DNA from: Candidatus Peribacteria bacterium RIFCSPHIGHO2_02_FULL_49_16
Lineage (GTDB): Bacteria > Patescibacteriota > Gracilibacteria > Peribacterales > Peribacteraceae
Direction of reading: 5' to 3'
Length of the DNA: 64,000 nucleotides
Assembly: GCA_001788955.1 (NCBI GenBank)
Contig: MFXT01000023.1
Span: forward strand, 1-64,000
Both the position numbers and the translations under genes were made by a program. This document shows positions 29,014-38,402 of this stretch, one piece after another. The notes under the pieces are model-generated. The model had not been told where the DNA came from, made no database searches, and was given only the letters and a program-made list of their open reading frames with translations. Numbering within the stretch: position 1 is the first letter of the stretch; each line of letters begins with the position of its first letter.

Positions 29014-29130
29014 TGATCTGTACCCCATTTAGTAGACACATCACCACGTAAAATCGCTCGCAGCGGCTCGCGATCACGTGGTACAGTCACTACGTCAGAG
29101 ACGAGAAAACTGCCTTTCCCAATTCATGCA

Positions 29131-29802
29131 ATGACCGTACGCCCCTTGGCCACCATCTGGGATATGGATGGCACATTGCTTGATACCGAAGCCCTTACAC
29201 TACGGTGTTGGGAGAAGGCGTGCGCCGAGTACGGCTATCGGAACGTGCATCTTGTTCTATTGAAACTCATCGGACGGACGGCACGCGATGCCGACACAGT
29301 GCTTCGACAGGAACTGGGAAACGATTTTCCTGTCGAGCTCGCGCGGGCTTTCAAAAACCAGCTGGCGCAGGGGTATTTTTACGAGCACGGAGTACCCGTG
29401 AAAGCAGGGGTCCGCCCGACGCTCATGTGGCTGCGAGATCACAAGGTTCCCTGTGCTGTAGCGAGTTCCACCCAGCGCAACAAGGTGCTGGCCCACTTGG
29501 AACGTGCCGCGCTCATGGAGTATTTCCAATGCATCACCGGAGGAGACGAGATCAGCCGAAGCAAGCCGGACCCCGAAATCTTCGTAACCACGGCCGGCCG
29601 ACTCAATGTGGATCCCAGAGACTGCGTCGTGTTTGAAGATTCCTTCAATGGCGTCATCGCTGCGCATGATGCCGGTATGCGCGTGGTGATGGTGCCCGAC
29701 CTCATCCAGCCCACACCAGAAATCCTACAACTCACGCACCAAACACTGCGATCATTGGAAGATGCGATACCTCTGCTCCATCAACTATTCCACCCAGAGT
29801 AG
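29131..29802 (+). CDS. HAD-family phosphatase (beta-phosphoglucomutase-like)
   Basis: WDMDGTLLDTEAL, VASSTQRNK, SKPDPEIF, VVFEDSFNGVIAA. Confidence 0.93.
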   Translation: MTVRPLATIWDMDGTLLDTEALTLRCWEKACAEYGYRNVHLVLLKLIGRTARDADTVLRQELGNDFPVELARAFKNQLAQGYFYEHGVPVKAGVRPTLMWLRDHKVPCAVASSTQRNKVLAHLERAALMEYFQCITGGDEISRSKPDPEIFVTTAGRLNVDPRDCVVFEDSFNGVIAAHDAGMRVVMVPDLIQPTPEILQLTHQTLRSLEDAIPLLHQLFHPE

Positions 29803-30007
29803 TAAGCCCGTTTTCTACCGTTCATTGTACGACAGGCATCTCTTTGAGGACTTTATACCAATCAATCATCATCCCTATGACAGAGTTCGTACTAACACTC
29901 CTTCGGGCTGCCAATCTTCGTCGCAGAGCTATGCAGAATGATGGACATATTCAATGAGCGCATGAAGAGCATATTGCGATTGTTGTAGTCATTAGTAAGA
30001 TGAATAT

Positions 30008-31087
30008 ATGAAACAGATCAAAGTTTTGTTTTTCGCAGTCCTGCTTTCGGCTTGTATACAACAAGAACACGAGGAGCAGATGCGCGAGGAAACACCTCCT
30101 ATAGAAGTCATTGCAGAAGACCTCACGATTCCATGGGACATGGCATTTCTTCCTTCCGGAGAACTACTCATTACGGAACGGCCGGGCACGCTCCTCATTC
30201 TTGGAAACGAACGACGTGTTATTCCTATAGAAGACGTGCATCATCGCGGAGAAGGAGGGCTTCTTGGTGTGACACTCCATCCGAATTTTCGAGAGAATCG
30301 CTGGATCTATCTCTATCACACCGAAACCGCGAACGGCGCTACAAAAAACCGTGTCGAGCGATATCGCTTGGAAGATGCCACATTGACAAACCGCACAACG
30401 ATTATCGATGAGATTCCCGGGGCGATGTATCACGATGGAGGACGCATGGAATTCGGACCCGACGGGCTGCTGTATATCACAACAGGCGACGCGACCCAGA
30501 GTAATCTCGCGCAGGAAAAATATTCTCTCGCCGGAAAAATCCTGCGCGTAGAGGACGATGGATCTATCCCGAATGATAACCCGTTCGGCACTGCCGTCTA
30601 TTCCTACGGTCATAGAAATCCTCAAGGACTGACATGGGATGATGAAGGACGTCTCTGGAGCACGGAGCACGGACGCAGCGGCGTGCAGACGGGATACGAC
30701 GAGCTTAACATGATCGAACCTGGAAAAAACTACGGTTGGCCCCATATTCAAGGATCACAAACAGCCGTAGATATGACCTCACCCATTCTTCAGTCCGGAG
30801 CATCCGATACATGGGCACCCGCATCTGCGGCATATCATCATGGCAGCATATTCTTTGGAGGACTGCGCGGCGAGGCGCTCTATGAAGCAGTCTTACCAAA
30901 AGACGGAGCAAAGGCCATCCTGAAAACACATTTTAAAAACCGCTTTGGACGCATCCGTACGGTGCGCCTCGGCCCGGATGGTTTCTTGTATCTCACCACG
31001 AGCAATACAGACGGTCGTGGCACTCCTCAAAGTGGAGATGACAAGATTATTCGGGTATACATGAGTGAAAGAACAGAGGATAGATGA
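30008..31087 (+). CDS. PQQ-dependent sugar dehydrogenase (glucose/sorbosone dehydrogenase family) lipoprotein
   Basis: Lipobox LLSACIQ; TIPWDMAFLPSGELLITERPG, GEGGLLGVTLHPNF, YSYGHRNPQGLTWD. Confidence 0.93.
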   Translation: MKQIKVLFFAVLLSACIQQEHEEQMREETPPIEVIAEDLTIPWDMAFLPSGELLITERPGTLLILGNERRVIPIEDVHHRGEGGLLGVTLHPNFRENRWIYLYHTETANGATKNRVERYRLEDATLTNRTTIIDEIPGAMYHDGGRMEFGPDGLLYITTGDATQSNLAQEKYSLAGKILRVEDDGSIPNDNPFGTAVYSYGHRNPQGLTWDDEGRLWSTEHGRSGVQTGYDELNMIEPGKNYGWPHIQGSQTAVDMTSPILQSGASDTWAPASAAYHHGSIFFGGLRGEALYEAVLPKDGAKAILKTHFKNRFGRIRTVRLGPDGFLYLTTSNTDGRGTPQSGDDKIIRVYMSERTEDR

Positions 31088-31089
31088 TC

Positions 31090-32544
31090 CTATTTCCCTT
31101 TCTGTAGTACACTCACTGTCTCTATGTGCGCGGTGTGCGGGAACATATCCACGGGCTGGACGGTGCGCAGCTCGTATCCGTTTTTGAGGAATTCTCCGAG
31201 ATCGCGGGCGAAGGTCGCCGTATTGCAGGACACATACACAATACGATTTGGATTATGCACACATATGGCCTCGCGCGCCTTCGGATGAAGACCCGCGCGC
31301 GGCGGGTCCACGATCACAATATCGAATGCGTATTTTCCTCCGGGTTTCAGCTGATCATTGAGTAATTTCTCAACGCGTCCTTGAAAGAAACTGATATTGC
31401 CAATGCGATTCTTCCCGCTGTTTTTTAAGGCATCTTCAATGGCGGCCGGGTGACTCTCGATCCCGATGACTTTTTGACAGTACCGCGCAAGATACTGTCC
31501 GATCGTCCCCATGCCGCAATATGCATCAAGAATGATATCTCGTTGTGAAGGATCAGCCCCCTGCATGATGGCCTGATACAATTTTTCTGCGGCCAACGTG
31601 TTTGTCTGGAAAAACGAAAATGGGGAAATCTCGAATGTGAGATCAAAGAGACGTTCGGTAATGAACGATTTCCCGACCAGCGTATGGATACGTGGGGATT
31701 CCGGTTTGTCATTCATGCCCATATGTTCTACGACAAGAAGAGATGCAAGCCCAGTCCGTCCGCCGAAACGCAGGAAATGCTGAAAGAGCGGTTCGATTTC
31801 TTTTTTGCGTGCATTGACGATAAAACACATCATCTGTTCCCCCGTCTGCACGCCGCGACGCAGAAGCAGCATACGCAGAAGGCCCTTGTGTATCTTCGGA
31901 TTATACACCGGTAATTTCGTATCCTGCATAAATCGTCGCACGTCGGAAAGCATTGTTCCGATCTGTTCATCGTAGAGATGACATTCGGTGATGGGCAAAA
32001 TCGTTGCCCACTCTCCGGGTTTATGGAATCCGATAGAGGGATTCTCATCAAAGTAGATGCGTTTTCCCTGCTCTGTTTCGCTTCGCATCGATTCGTATCC
32101 GAACGAGAGTTCTAGCTTATTGCGGTAATGAAAAATCTGCGGGCTCGGAATGATTTTTAGCACGCGTCCTGGGAGGGTTTTACGAAGGGCATCCTCCGCA
32201 GGCGTCAGATGTTCCAGTGTCTCGCGCACGATGTCTTCCTTGTACTCCAATTGCTTGTTATATGGCAGATTTTGCCACACACAACCTCCGCATTCGTGAA
32301 AATGCGTACACCTCGGCAAAATTTCCTCTTTTGCCTTTTGGAGAACGCGCTCCTTACGCCCTTCGGCGTATTTAGGCTTTATTTTCGTGATAGTAACCTC
32401 AATCCGCTGGCCGGGAATCGTATCGCGTATAAATATGGGAAAATTCTCTATATATGCCAGTCCTGCGCCTCCATGAGTCACTTTATCAATAACCACTGTA
32501 AGGCGTTGTCCCGATTGAACAGGAGGGTCAACAATACTTGACAT
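31090..32544 (-). CDS. 23S rRNA (uracil-5-)-methyltransferase RlmD/TrmA family
   Basis: TRAM domain, CTHFHECGGCVWQ Fe-S motif, DAYCGMGTIGQYLA, VDPPRAGLHPK, YVSCNTATFARDL. Confidence 0.93.
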   Translation of the reverse strand: MSSIVDPPVQSGQRLTVVIDKVTHGGAGLAYIENFPIFIRDTIPGQRIEVTITKIKPKYAEGRKERVLQKAKEEILPRCTHFHECGGCVWQNLPYNKQLEYKEDIVRETLEHLTPAEDALRKTLPGRVLKIIPSPQIFHYRNKLELSFGYESMRSETEQGKRIYFDENPSIGFHKPGEWATILPITECHLYDEQIGTMLSDVRRFMQDTKLPVYNPKIHKGLLRMLLLRRGVQTGEQMMCFIVNARKKEIEPLFQHFLRFGGRTGLASLLVVEHMGMNDKPESPRIHTLVGKSFITERLFDLTFEISPFSFFQTNTLAAEKLYQAIMQGADPSQRDIILDAYCGMGTIGQYLARYCQKVIGIESHPAAIEDALKNSGKNRIGNISFFQGRVEKLLNDQLKPGGKYAFDIVIVDPPRAGLHPKAREAICVHNPNRIVYVSCNTATFARDLGEFLKNGYELRTVQPVDMFPHTAHIETVSVLQKGK

Positions 32545-33416
32545 TTTATGTAAAAATAGTGATAATAACTGCCTTTTTGCCTATGAATAGAAGAAGAACG
32601 ACAGAAAACACCGAACGTGCTTTGCGGAAGATGATGTGCATACTACTCTCCTGTACCGTTATCGCACTCCTTCTACGAGGAAGTGTACTCAAAGAAACAG
32701 TGAATGCAAGAGGTGATCTTGGCGCACAGAAAAGCATTCACCTCGCCAGTGAGTCCGATGCCATCCCTCTCCCACTCCAATCAACAATGGAGGCTATTCA
32801 TCAACATATGATTGCCGATGCATTTGCTCTCCTTCCAAAGCGTTGCACGTCGAGCCTAAAACATCTCTTTGTGCGCTATGATAATCCCGAAAGGCGTGGA
32901 ATGGCCGGTGCATCGACGATTATTCTTGATGGCAATCAGCCGCATGATGAATTTCGGGCGCTCTTCATTCACGAATTCGGCCATGTAATTGATCTGGGAT
33001 GTCTTTCGGGAACATCGGAGTCTGCGATCAGTGTATTTAAGGATGGCAGTATGCGATTTTTTGAAAACGATCCGAGCGTGACATTCTATGAAATCTCCTG
33101 GAAAGATGAGTTCACACAAAAAACAGATGCACGCGCTGAAGATTTCGTTTCCGGGTATGCACAGGAAGATGCCTTTGAAGATTTTGCCGAGACATTTGCT
33201 TACTACATTCTCCAACAAGAACGCTTCAAAGAACGCGTGCGCGAAAATGAAGAGCTACGCAAAAAATACAGATGGATGCGACGTTATCTTTTCAATGGAA
33301 CCGTCCCCAATATCGTCGAAGGCCTTTCTACAGAAAATGATGGCATTCCGTGGGACATCACAAAGCTTCCTTACATATGGAAACCGACATTGATCGCTAA
33401 AAAACAGGGATACTAG
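32538..33416 (+). CDS. Secreted zincin-like putative metallopeptidase
   Basis: N-terminal TM; HEFGHVIDLG (HExxH) and downstream EDFAETFAYYIL. Confidence 0.65.
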   Translation: MTFYVKIVIITAFLPMNRRRTTENTERALRKMMCILLSCTVIALLLRGSVLKETVNARGDLGAQKSIHLASESDAIPLPLQSTMEAIHQHMIADAFALLPKRCTSSLKHLFVRYDNPERRGMAGASTIILDGNQPHDEFRALFIHEFGHVIDLGCLSGTSESAISVFKDGSMRFFENDPSVTFYEISWKDEFTQKTDARAEDFVSGYAQEDAFEDFAETFAYYILQQERFKERVRENEELRKKYRWMRRYLFNGTVPNIVEGLSTENDGIPWDITKLPYIWKPTLIAKKQGY

Positions 33417-33451
33417 ATACACAATACAAAATACTGAATACTAGTTCTGTT

Positions 33452-34252
33452 ATGCGCCACGGTGTATTGATCATCATTTGGCTTCTGACCGACCTTCTAC
33501 TGTTTATTGCCCTCTATGCTTTGGCGTACTTTCTTCGCGTTGGTTTCATTTTCTCTACAGACTTCCCCTTTGATCGATTTTTCATTGCGATAACATTCGT
33601 CGCACCTTTCTGGTTAATTGCACTCATCATCACACGAGCATTTTCATTGATGCGTCGCCAAAGGCACTGGCGTACCGGTGCATATATCGGTTTCTGCGCC
33701 ATCCTCGGGACCGCACTCTTTTCACTCTCATACTATTTTCTCTTCGGCATCTTCTTCAGTCGCCTCCTTCTCGTCGAAGCATTCTTCTTTACATGGTTCG
33801 GTCTTTGGCTTTGGCACATTCTGTTTGAAAAAATCCTGCGCACACAATTACATGCACATTCTGTCTATCCCACACTTATTGTCGGTGTAACACGGGAATC
33901 AGGAAAACTCATTGCACTTCTTCAGAAAGAGAAAAATCCTCTCACCCCCGTCGCCATCCTCGATGCACGCGGATCAAAAGAAAAAGATATCTTCGGCGTT
34001 CCCGTCAAAGGAAAATTAGACATGCTCGAACACGTCCTGGAAGAAGATCGGATCACGCATCTCATTCAGTGCAGCAATCTTGAACAATCACTGAATCTCT
34101 TAAGCGCATGTCGTCAGCAAGGCATTACCTACATTGTTCTTCCTTCCGTCTTCGGTATTGTGGAACGCGACGAACGCGTTGATCGTCTGGAAGGACAACC
34201 AGTCACCACTGTAAGCCCGAAAGGACCATGGTGGGAATGGCTTTTTCAATAA
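33452..34252 (+). CDS. Polyprenyl glycosylphosphotransferase-like membrane/CoA-binding region without catalytic domain
   Basis: TM region plus Rossmann-like segment typical of the N-terminal part; ends before the sugar-transferase domain. Confidence 0.65.
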   Translation: MRHGVLIIIWLLTDLLLFIALYALAYFLRVGFIFSTDFPFDRFFIAITFVAPFWLIALIITRAFSLMRRQRHWRTGAYIGFCAILGTALFSLSYYFLFGIFFSRLLLVEAFFFTWFGLWLWHILFEKILRTQLHAHSVYPTLIVGVTRESGKLIALLQKEKNPLTPVAILDARGSKEKDIFGVPVKGKLDMLEHVLEEDRITHLIQCSNLEQSLNLLSACRQQGITYIVLPSVFGIVERDERVDRLEGQPVTTVSPKGPWWEWLFQ

Positions 34253-34256
34253 TACA

Positions 34257-35225
34257 ATGCAATACCTCATTCTTGCAGGCGGATTTGCCACTCGCCTCTG
34301 GCCACTGACGGAAAAACGCGCGAAGCCCCTTCTTCCTCTGGGAGGAAAGCCGGTCATTACACACCTCATTGAAAAAATCCCTTTTGATGCACCTATCACC
34401 GTCAGCACGAATGCGGCGTATGGAGAAAGTTTTCAGAAATGGAAGCACGATTTTCCAAATAGACAGATCACGATCGCCGTCGAGCAGACACGCAGCGATC
34501 ATGAAAAACTTGGCGCGCTCGGCGCTGTGGCACAATGGATTACGAACGAGCATATCGACGATGACATTTTCATTCTTACGGGAGATAACTACGTCGGATT
34601 CTCTTTTTCAGATTTTTTAAAACACTACACACCGGGGATACCGCTTCTTGCTGCCCACGATATCGGAAGCAAAGAAGAGGCAAGACACTTCGGAACAGTC
34701 GTTCTTCATGAAGATAACAAAACTGTCCGCTCCTTTGAAGAAAAGCCCGCCGAACCCAAAACCAGTCTCGTCTCAACCGGTTGCTCCATCATCCCAAAAA
34801 AAGAGCTTCCTATTCTCATCGAATTCGCCAAACAGAAACCCGACAATATCGGTGGTATTTTTGAAGAATTCCTGCGTCGGCGTATTCATGTCCATTGCTT
34901 CTCTTTTCAGGAACCTTGGTTCGACATCGGCTCATTTGACACCTATCTTCAGGCAATCATCGCTGTCCTCGGCCCGGGCGTGGAGCAGGCACCGGATGTG
35001 CACAGAGAAGAGCTCCACTATGAGGGAACAGTCGTCATAGGAGCACATTCGCATGTGAAACGATCACACCTAAGAGACACGGTTATTTTTGAGAATTGCA
35101 TCATCGAAGATTGTGTACTCGAACGCTGTGTTATCGATAATAATTGCATACTGAAAGGCATGGATCTCTCTGATAAAATGCTTCGGGATGGAACGCGTCT
35201 CATTGCTCGTAAGTTACGAGACTAA
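34257..35225 (+). CDS. Sugar-phosphate nucleotidyltransferase
   Basis: MQYLILAGGFATRLWPLTEKRAKPLLPLGGKPVI; C-terminal hexapeptide-like repeats. Confidence 0.93.
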   Translation: MQYLILAGGFATRLWPLTEKRAKPLLPLGGKPVITHLIEKIPFDAPITVSTNAAYGESFQKWKHDFPNRQITIAVEQTRSDHEKLGALGAVAQWITNEHIDDDIFILTGDNYVGFSFSDFLKHYTPGIPLLAAHDIGSKEEARHFGTVVLHEDNKTVRSFEEKPAEPKTSLVSTGCSIIPKKELPILIEFAKQKPDNIGGIFEEFLRRRIHVHCFSFQEPWFDIGSFDTYLQAIIAVLGPGVEQAPDVHREELHYEGTVVIGAHSHVKRSHLRDTVIFENCIIEDCVLERCVIDNNCILKGMDLSDKMLRDGTRLIARKLRD

Positions 35226-35256
35226 CACCTTGACTACTTGTCAACTAATCGGATGA

Positions 35257-35285
35257 TTGCCATAACACATTCCCTCACCTACACT
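35257..35285 (+). promoter_or_regulatory. Sigma-70-like promoter: TTGCCA - 17 bp - TACACT, 8 nt before the ATG
   Basis: Optimal 17-bp spacing, followed by ATG at 35294. Confidence 0.6.
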
Positions 35286-35293
35286 CGAACCCT

Positions 35294-35965
35294 ATGAAAA
35301 GAACAGTCACTCTTCTCTTTGGCGCATCCATGCTCCTTGCAGGGTGCGGTGCGCAAAACATCGTGTACGACATTGCATTCCGCACTGTCGACAAAGCGCA
35401 GCAGGGGCAACTCCTTCTGGCAAGCATTCGTGTGATCGAACGTCGACTCAACAGCATAGGAAAAAACCAGCTCCTTGATCACACTATCGACACGAAGAAT
35501 GGCGCCGTTTCCATAACGCTCTCTATTCGTGATAAAGCAGCGGCAGAAATCCTCGCCAATGAATTGATGCAATCCTTCACGCTGAACATCATGCTCAATA
35601 CCGATGAAGGAGAAGAGTCCGACGTCACGATCGATGGACATGGAGGTTTTAAGAAAACCGACATTACCGAAGAACATCTCCTCTGGGCAGAAGCGCAGGA
35701 AGATACGCGCACAGGTGAAAGCAAAGGGAGGATCTTTCTCATTTTTACTCAAGAAGGACAACAGAAGATGCAAAAACTGTTTCAGGGAAATCTGGGAAGT
35801 TCCATCGGTCTTTTCGTTCGCGGACGCCTGGTCAGCAAATTGCGCATCGATGTGGAAATCATCGAAGACAATATTGTTATTGATAACATTCCATCATATG
35901 AGGTTGCGGAAATCTTTGCCGATGACGTGAATGTCGGCCTCCACGTGATATTTACGACACACTGA
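35294..35965 (+). CDS. Lipoprotein resembling a stand-alone SecD periplasmic head (P1) domain
   Basis: Lipobox LLAGCG; RVIERRLNSIG and IFLIFTQEGQQKMQKLFQGNLGSSIGLFVRGRLVS parallel SecD segments in the next gene. Confidence 0.65.
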   Translation: MKRTVTLLFGASMLLAGCGAQNIVYDIAFRTVDKAQQGQLLLASIRVIERRLNSIGKNQLLDHTIDTKNGAVSITLSIRDKAAAEILANELMQSFTLNIMLNTDEGEESDVTIDGHGGFKKTDITEEHLLWAEAQEDTRTGESKGRIFLIFTQEGQQKMQKLFQGNLGSSIGLFVRGRLVSKLRIDVEIIEDNIVIDNIPSYEVAEIFADDVNVGLHVIFTTH

Positions 35966-35975
35966 CGGTCATCGC

Positions 35976-38402
35976 ATGTTTTACAGTCACCAGGCAAAGG
36001 CTGTCAGCATGATTCTCCTCATCGGAGTGGCGTTCTTTATTACCCTCCCGTCAGACTGGAAGCGATGGACGCCAAATATGCTGCAAAAAGCGCGCTTGCA
36101 TTTGGGATTGGATCTTGCAGGAGGAACACAGCTCGATTTTCGCATTTCTGAAGAAGAGATTGACCGGCAACTGAAAAATATTCAAGAAGAAATCACCGCT
36201 CGGGAAGCACAAGGGGGGGTGGCAGTTGATTCCAGTAATCTGCGAACACAACAGCAGGTTCTTCTGGAACAGAAACGTAATATCGTCGAAGCTATTCGCA
36301 CTGTTCTGGAACGCCGCATGAATGCACTCGGTGTCAGTGAAACGACGATTACGCCATCGTACGTCGGCAATGAAAAGCATCTTCTCGCCGAATGCCCCGG
36401 AATCATCGATTCGGATACCTGCATCGATACTGTCGGCAAAACGATCCAATTGGAATTCAAAGAAGAACATACGGAGCCAACGGAAGAATTCCATGCACAA
36501 GTGGAAGAGCAGTTGGAAACCGCTCTGCGACGTGTCACCGAAAGCGGTGAAACACTCGCAATGCTTGGACAGGATCTTGGTGATAATATCGGCATTTTCT
36601 ATCAGAAAGAACGTACATTCTTTCAGGATGAATTGGCAGATGCTCTCAATCCCCTCTGGAATCTGACTCCTCGCTCTGGAGTGCGACGCATAGAAGGAAT
36701 CATCATGGAAGAGAGTATAAATGCCGACGGACAACCCGTGCAGCAAGAAATTCCCGGCATGTTTCTTGCAGAAGTCACCCGAGCCCGTACACAAACCGGC
36801 CGTCTGGTCAATGATGCTCCCACTGCATTCTCCATACTGGAAAAACAACAAGGAAATTCCACATATCGCCTCCACGAACATGTCCCACTTACAGAGAATA
36901 TGAATGTTTCTCTGCGCACGACGTTGCAAAATATGCAACCGGGACAATTGAAAATTGTGCGCGTTGATGACAATACCTCACATCTTTTATTTTTGAGACA
37001 ATTCATCCCTCCAGAGGACATCGTCGATGTCAGCCACATTCTCATCGCCTATACGGACGCGCTGTCCGCCGAACCATCTGTGATACGAACAAAGGCAGAC
37101 GCATTTCAAAAAATCCAACAGCTCAAAACCCAGCTTGATGAAGGCGCTAACTTTGCGAACATGGCGCGACAAGAATCAGATGGACCCTCCCGAATGAAAG
37201 AAGGATATCTTGGGCGCATGACACGAAGCGAAATGGTGCAAAATTTCGCGCGCGTCGCGTTCAATCTCCAACCGGGCATTATCAGTGATCCCGTCGAGAC
37301 ACCATTCGGTTTTCATCTCCTTCGTGTCAATGAGCCCGCAACGACCACCGAACCCGTCATCAGTTACGATGAACTCATCATTCGCGGATCCGACGCTGAA
37401 GAACGGGGAAACACTCTTATCGCACAAATGCAAGCAGGAGATATTACAAAGATGGAAGATCAGATCCGTCTCCAGTATCTTTTCTTCTCTTTCGTTCCTT
37501 CAGGATGGAAAGATACGCTTCTTGATGGAAAGCATTTCCGCACTGCTTCTGTCACAGTCAATCCCACAACCAATGTTCCCGTCGTCGAAATACAGTTCGA
37601 TAGTGAAGGAGCCAAGCTTTTCCAGGAACTCACCCGCAAGAATATCGGCAAAAGCATTGCCATCTTCGTAGGAGGTCAACTTATTTCTGCACCAATCGTG
37701 CAGGAAGAAATTTCCGGTGGCACTGCCATCATTACCGGAAGCCAGAATTTTGAACAGGCCCGTTTTCTTGCACAGGACCTCAATACAGGAGCTATCCCTG
37801 CCCCTATTCATCTCACGGGCATTCATACCGTAGAACCTTCGCTCGGAGCACGAGCACTCGAAACCTCAATCATAGCCGGCCTGATTGGCTTTGCGGCTCT
37901 GGCTCTGTATATGTTTCTTGTGTACGGATTACTCGGCATTGTGGCCAATATCGCTCTCTTCTTCTATATCATATTGCTCTTTGCACTTATGAAGCTTCCG
38001 CTCTTCTTCTTTTCCGATCAATACATCGTCCTGACACTCGCAGGAATTGCCGGAATTATCTTAAGTACCGGTATGGCCATTGACGCAAACATTCTCATTT
38101 TTGAACGACTGAAAGAAGAAATTCGCAAAGGAAAGTTTCTTAAGACAGCAATCGAGATCAGTTTCAAACGTTCATGGAGCGCCATCTGGGACAGCAACTT
38201 CACCACGCTGCTTACGTGCTCTATTCTCTTTTTTATCGGTACGTCCATCATACGCGGTTTCGCCATAACGCTCGGGCTCGGCATTCTTCTTTCCATGTTT
38301 ACTGCCATTACCGTTACACGATGGATGCTCCGATGGTTAGTGCATCAATTCCCCATTCTCAATGAACACCCGGAACGCATCTTCGGCATCAGGCATTCTT
38401 GA
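35976..38402 (+). CDS. secD: Protein translocase subunit SecD with inserted parvulin (PpiC-like) domain
   Basis: LHLGLDLAGGTQLDFRI; VLERRMNALGVSE; insert VDVSHILIAYTD...GANFANMARQESDGPSRMKEGYLGRMTR...FGFHLLRV; C-terminal TM block with SIIAGLIGFAALALYM and GMAIDANILIFERLKEE. Confidence 0.93.
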   Translation: MFYSHQAKAVSMILLIGVAFFITLPSDWKRWTPNMLQKARLHLGLDLAGGTQLDFRISEEEIDRQLKNIQEEITAREAQGGVAVDSSNLRTQQQVLLEQKRNIVEAIRTVLERRMNALGVSETTITPSYVGNEKHLLAECPGIIDSDTCIDTVGKTIQLEFKEEHTEPTEEFHAQVEEQLETALRRVTESGETLAMLGQDLGDNIGIFYQKERTFFQDELADALNPLWNLTPRSGVRRIEGIIMEESINADGQPVQQEIPGMFLAEVTRARTQTGRLVNDAPTAFSILEKQQGNSTYRLHEHVPLTENMNVSLRTTLQNMQPGQLKIVRVDDNTSHLLFLRQFIPPEDIVDVSHILIAYTDALSAEPSVIRTKADAFQKIQQLKTQLDEGANFANMARQESDGPSRMKEGYLGRMTRSEMVQNFARVAFNLQPGIISDPVETPFGFHLLRVNEPATTTEPVISYDELIIRGSDAEERGNTLIAQMQAGDITKMEDQIRLQYLFFSFVPSGWKDTLLDGKHFRTASVTVNPTTNVPVVEIQFDSEGAKLFQELTRKNIGKSIAIFVGGQLISAPIVQEEISGGTAIITGSQNFEQARFLAQDLNTGAIPAPIHLTGIHTVEPSLGARALETSIIAGLIGFAALALYMFLVYGLLGIVANIALFFYIILLFALMKLPLFFFSDQYIVLTLAGIAGIILSTGMAIDANILIFERLKEEIRKGKFLKTAIEISFKRSWSAIWDSNFTTLLTCSILFFIGTSIIRGFAITLGLGILLSMFTAITVTRWMLRWLVHQFPILNEHPERIFGIRHS

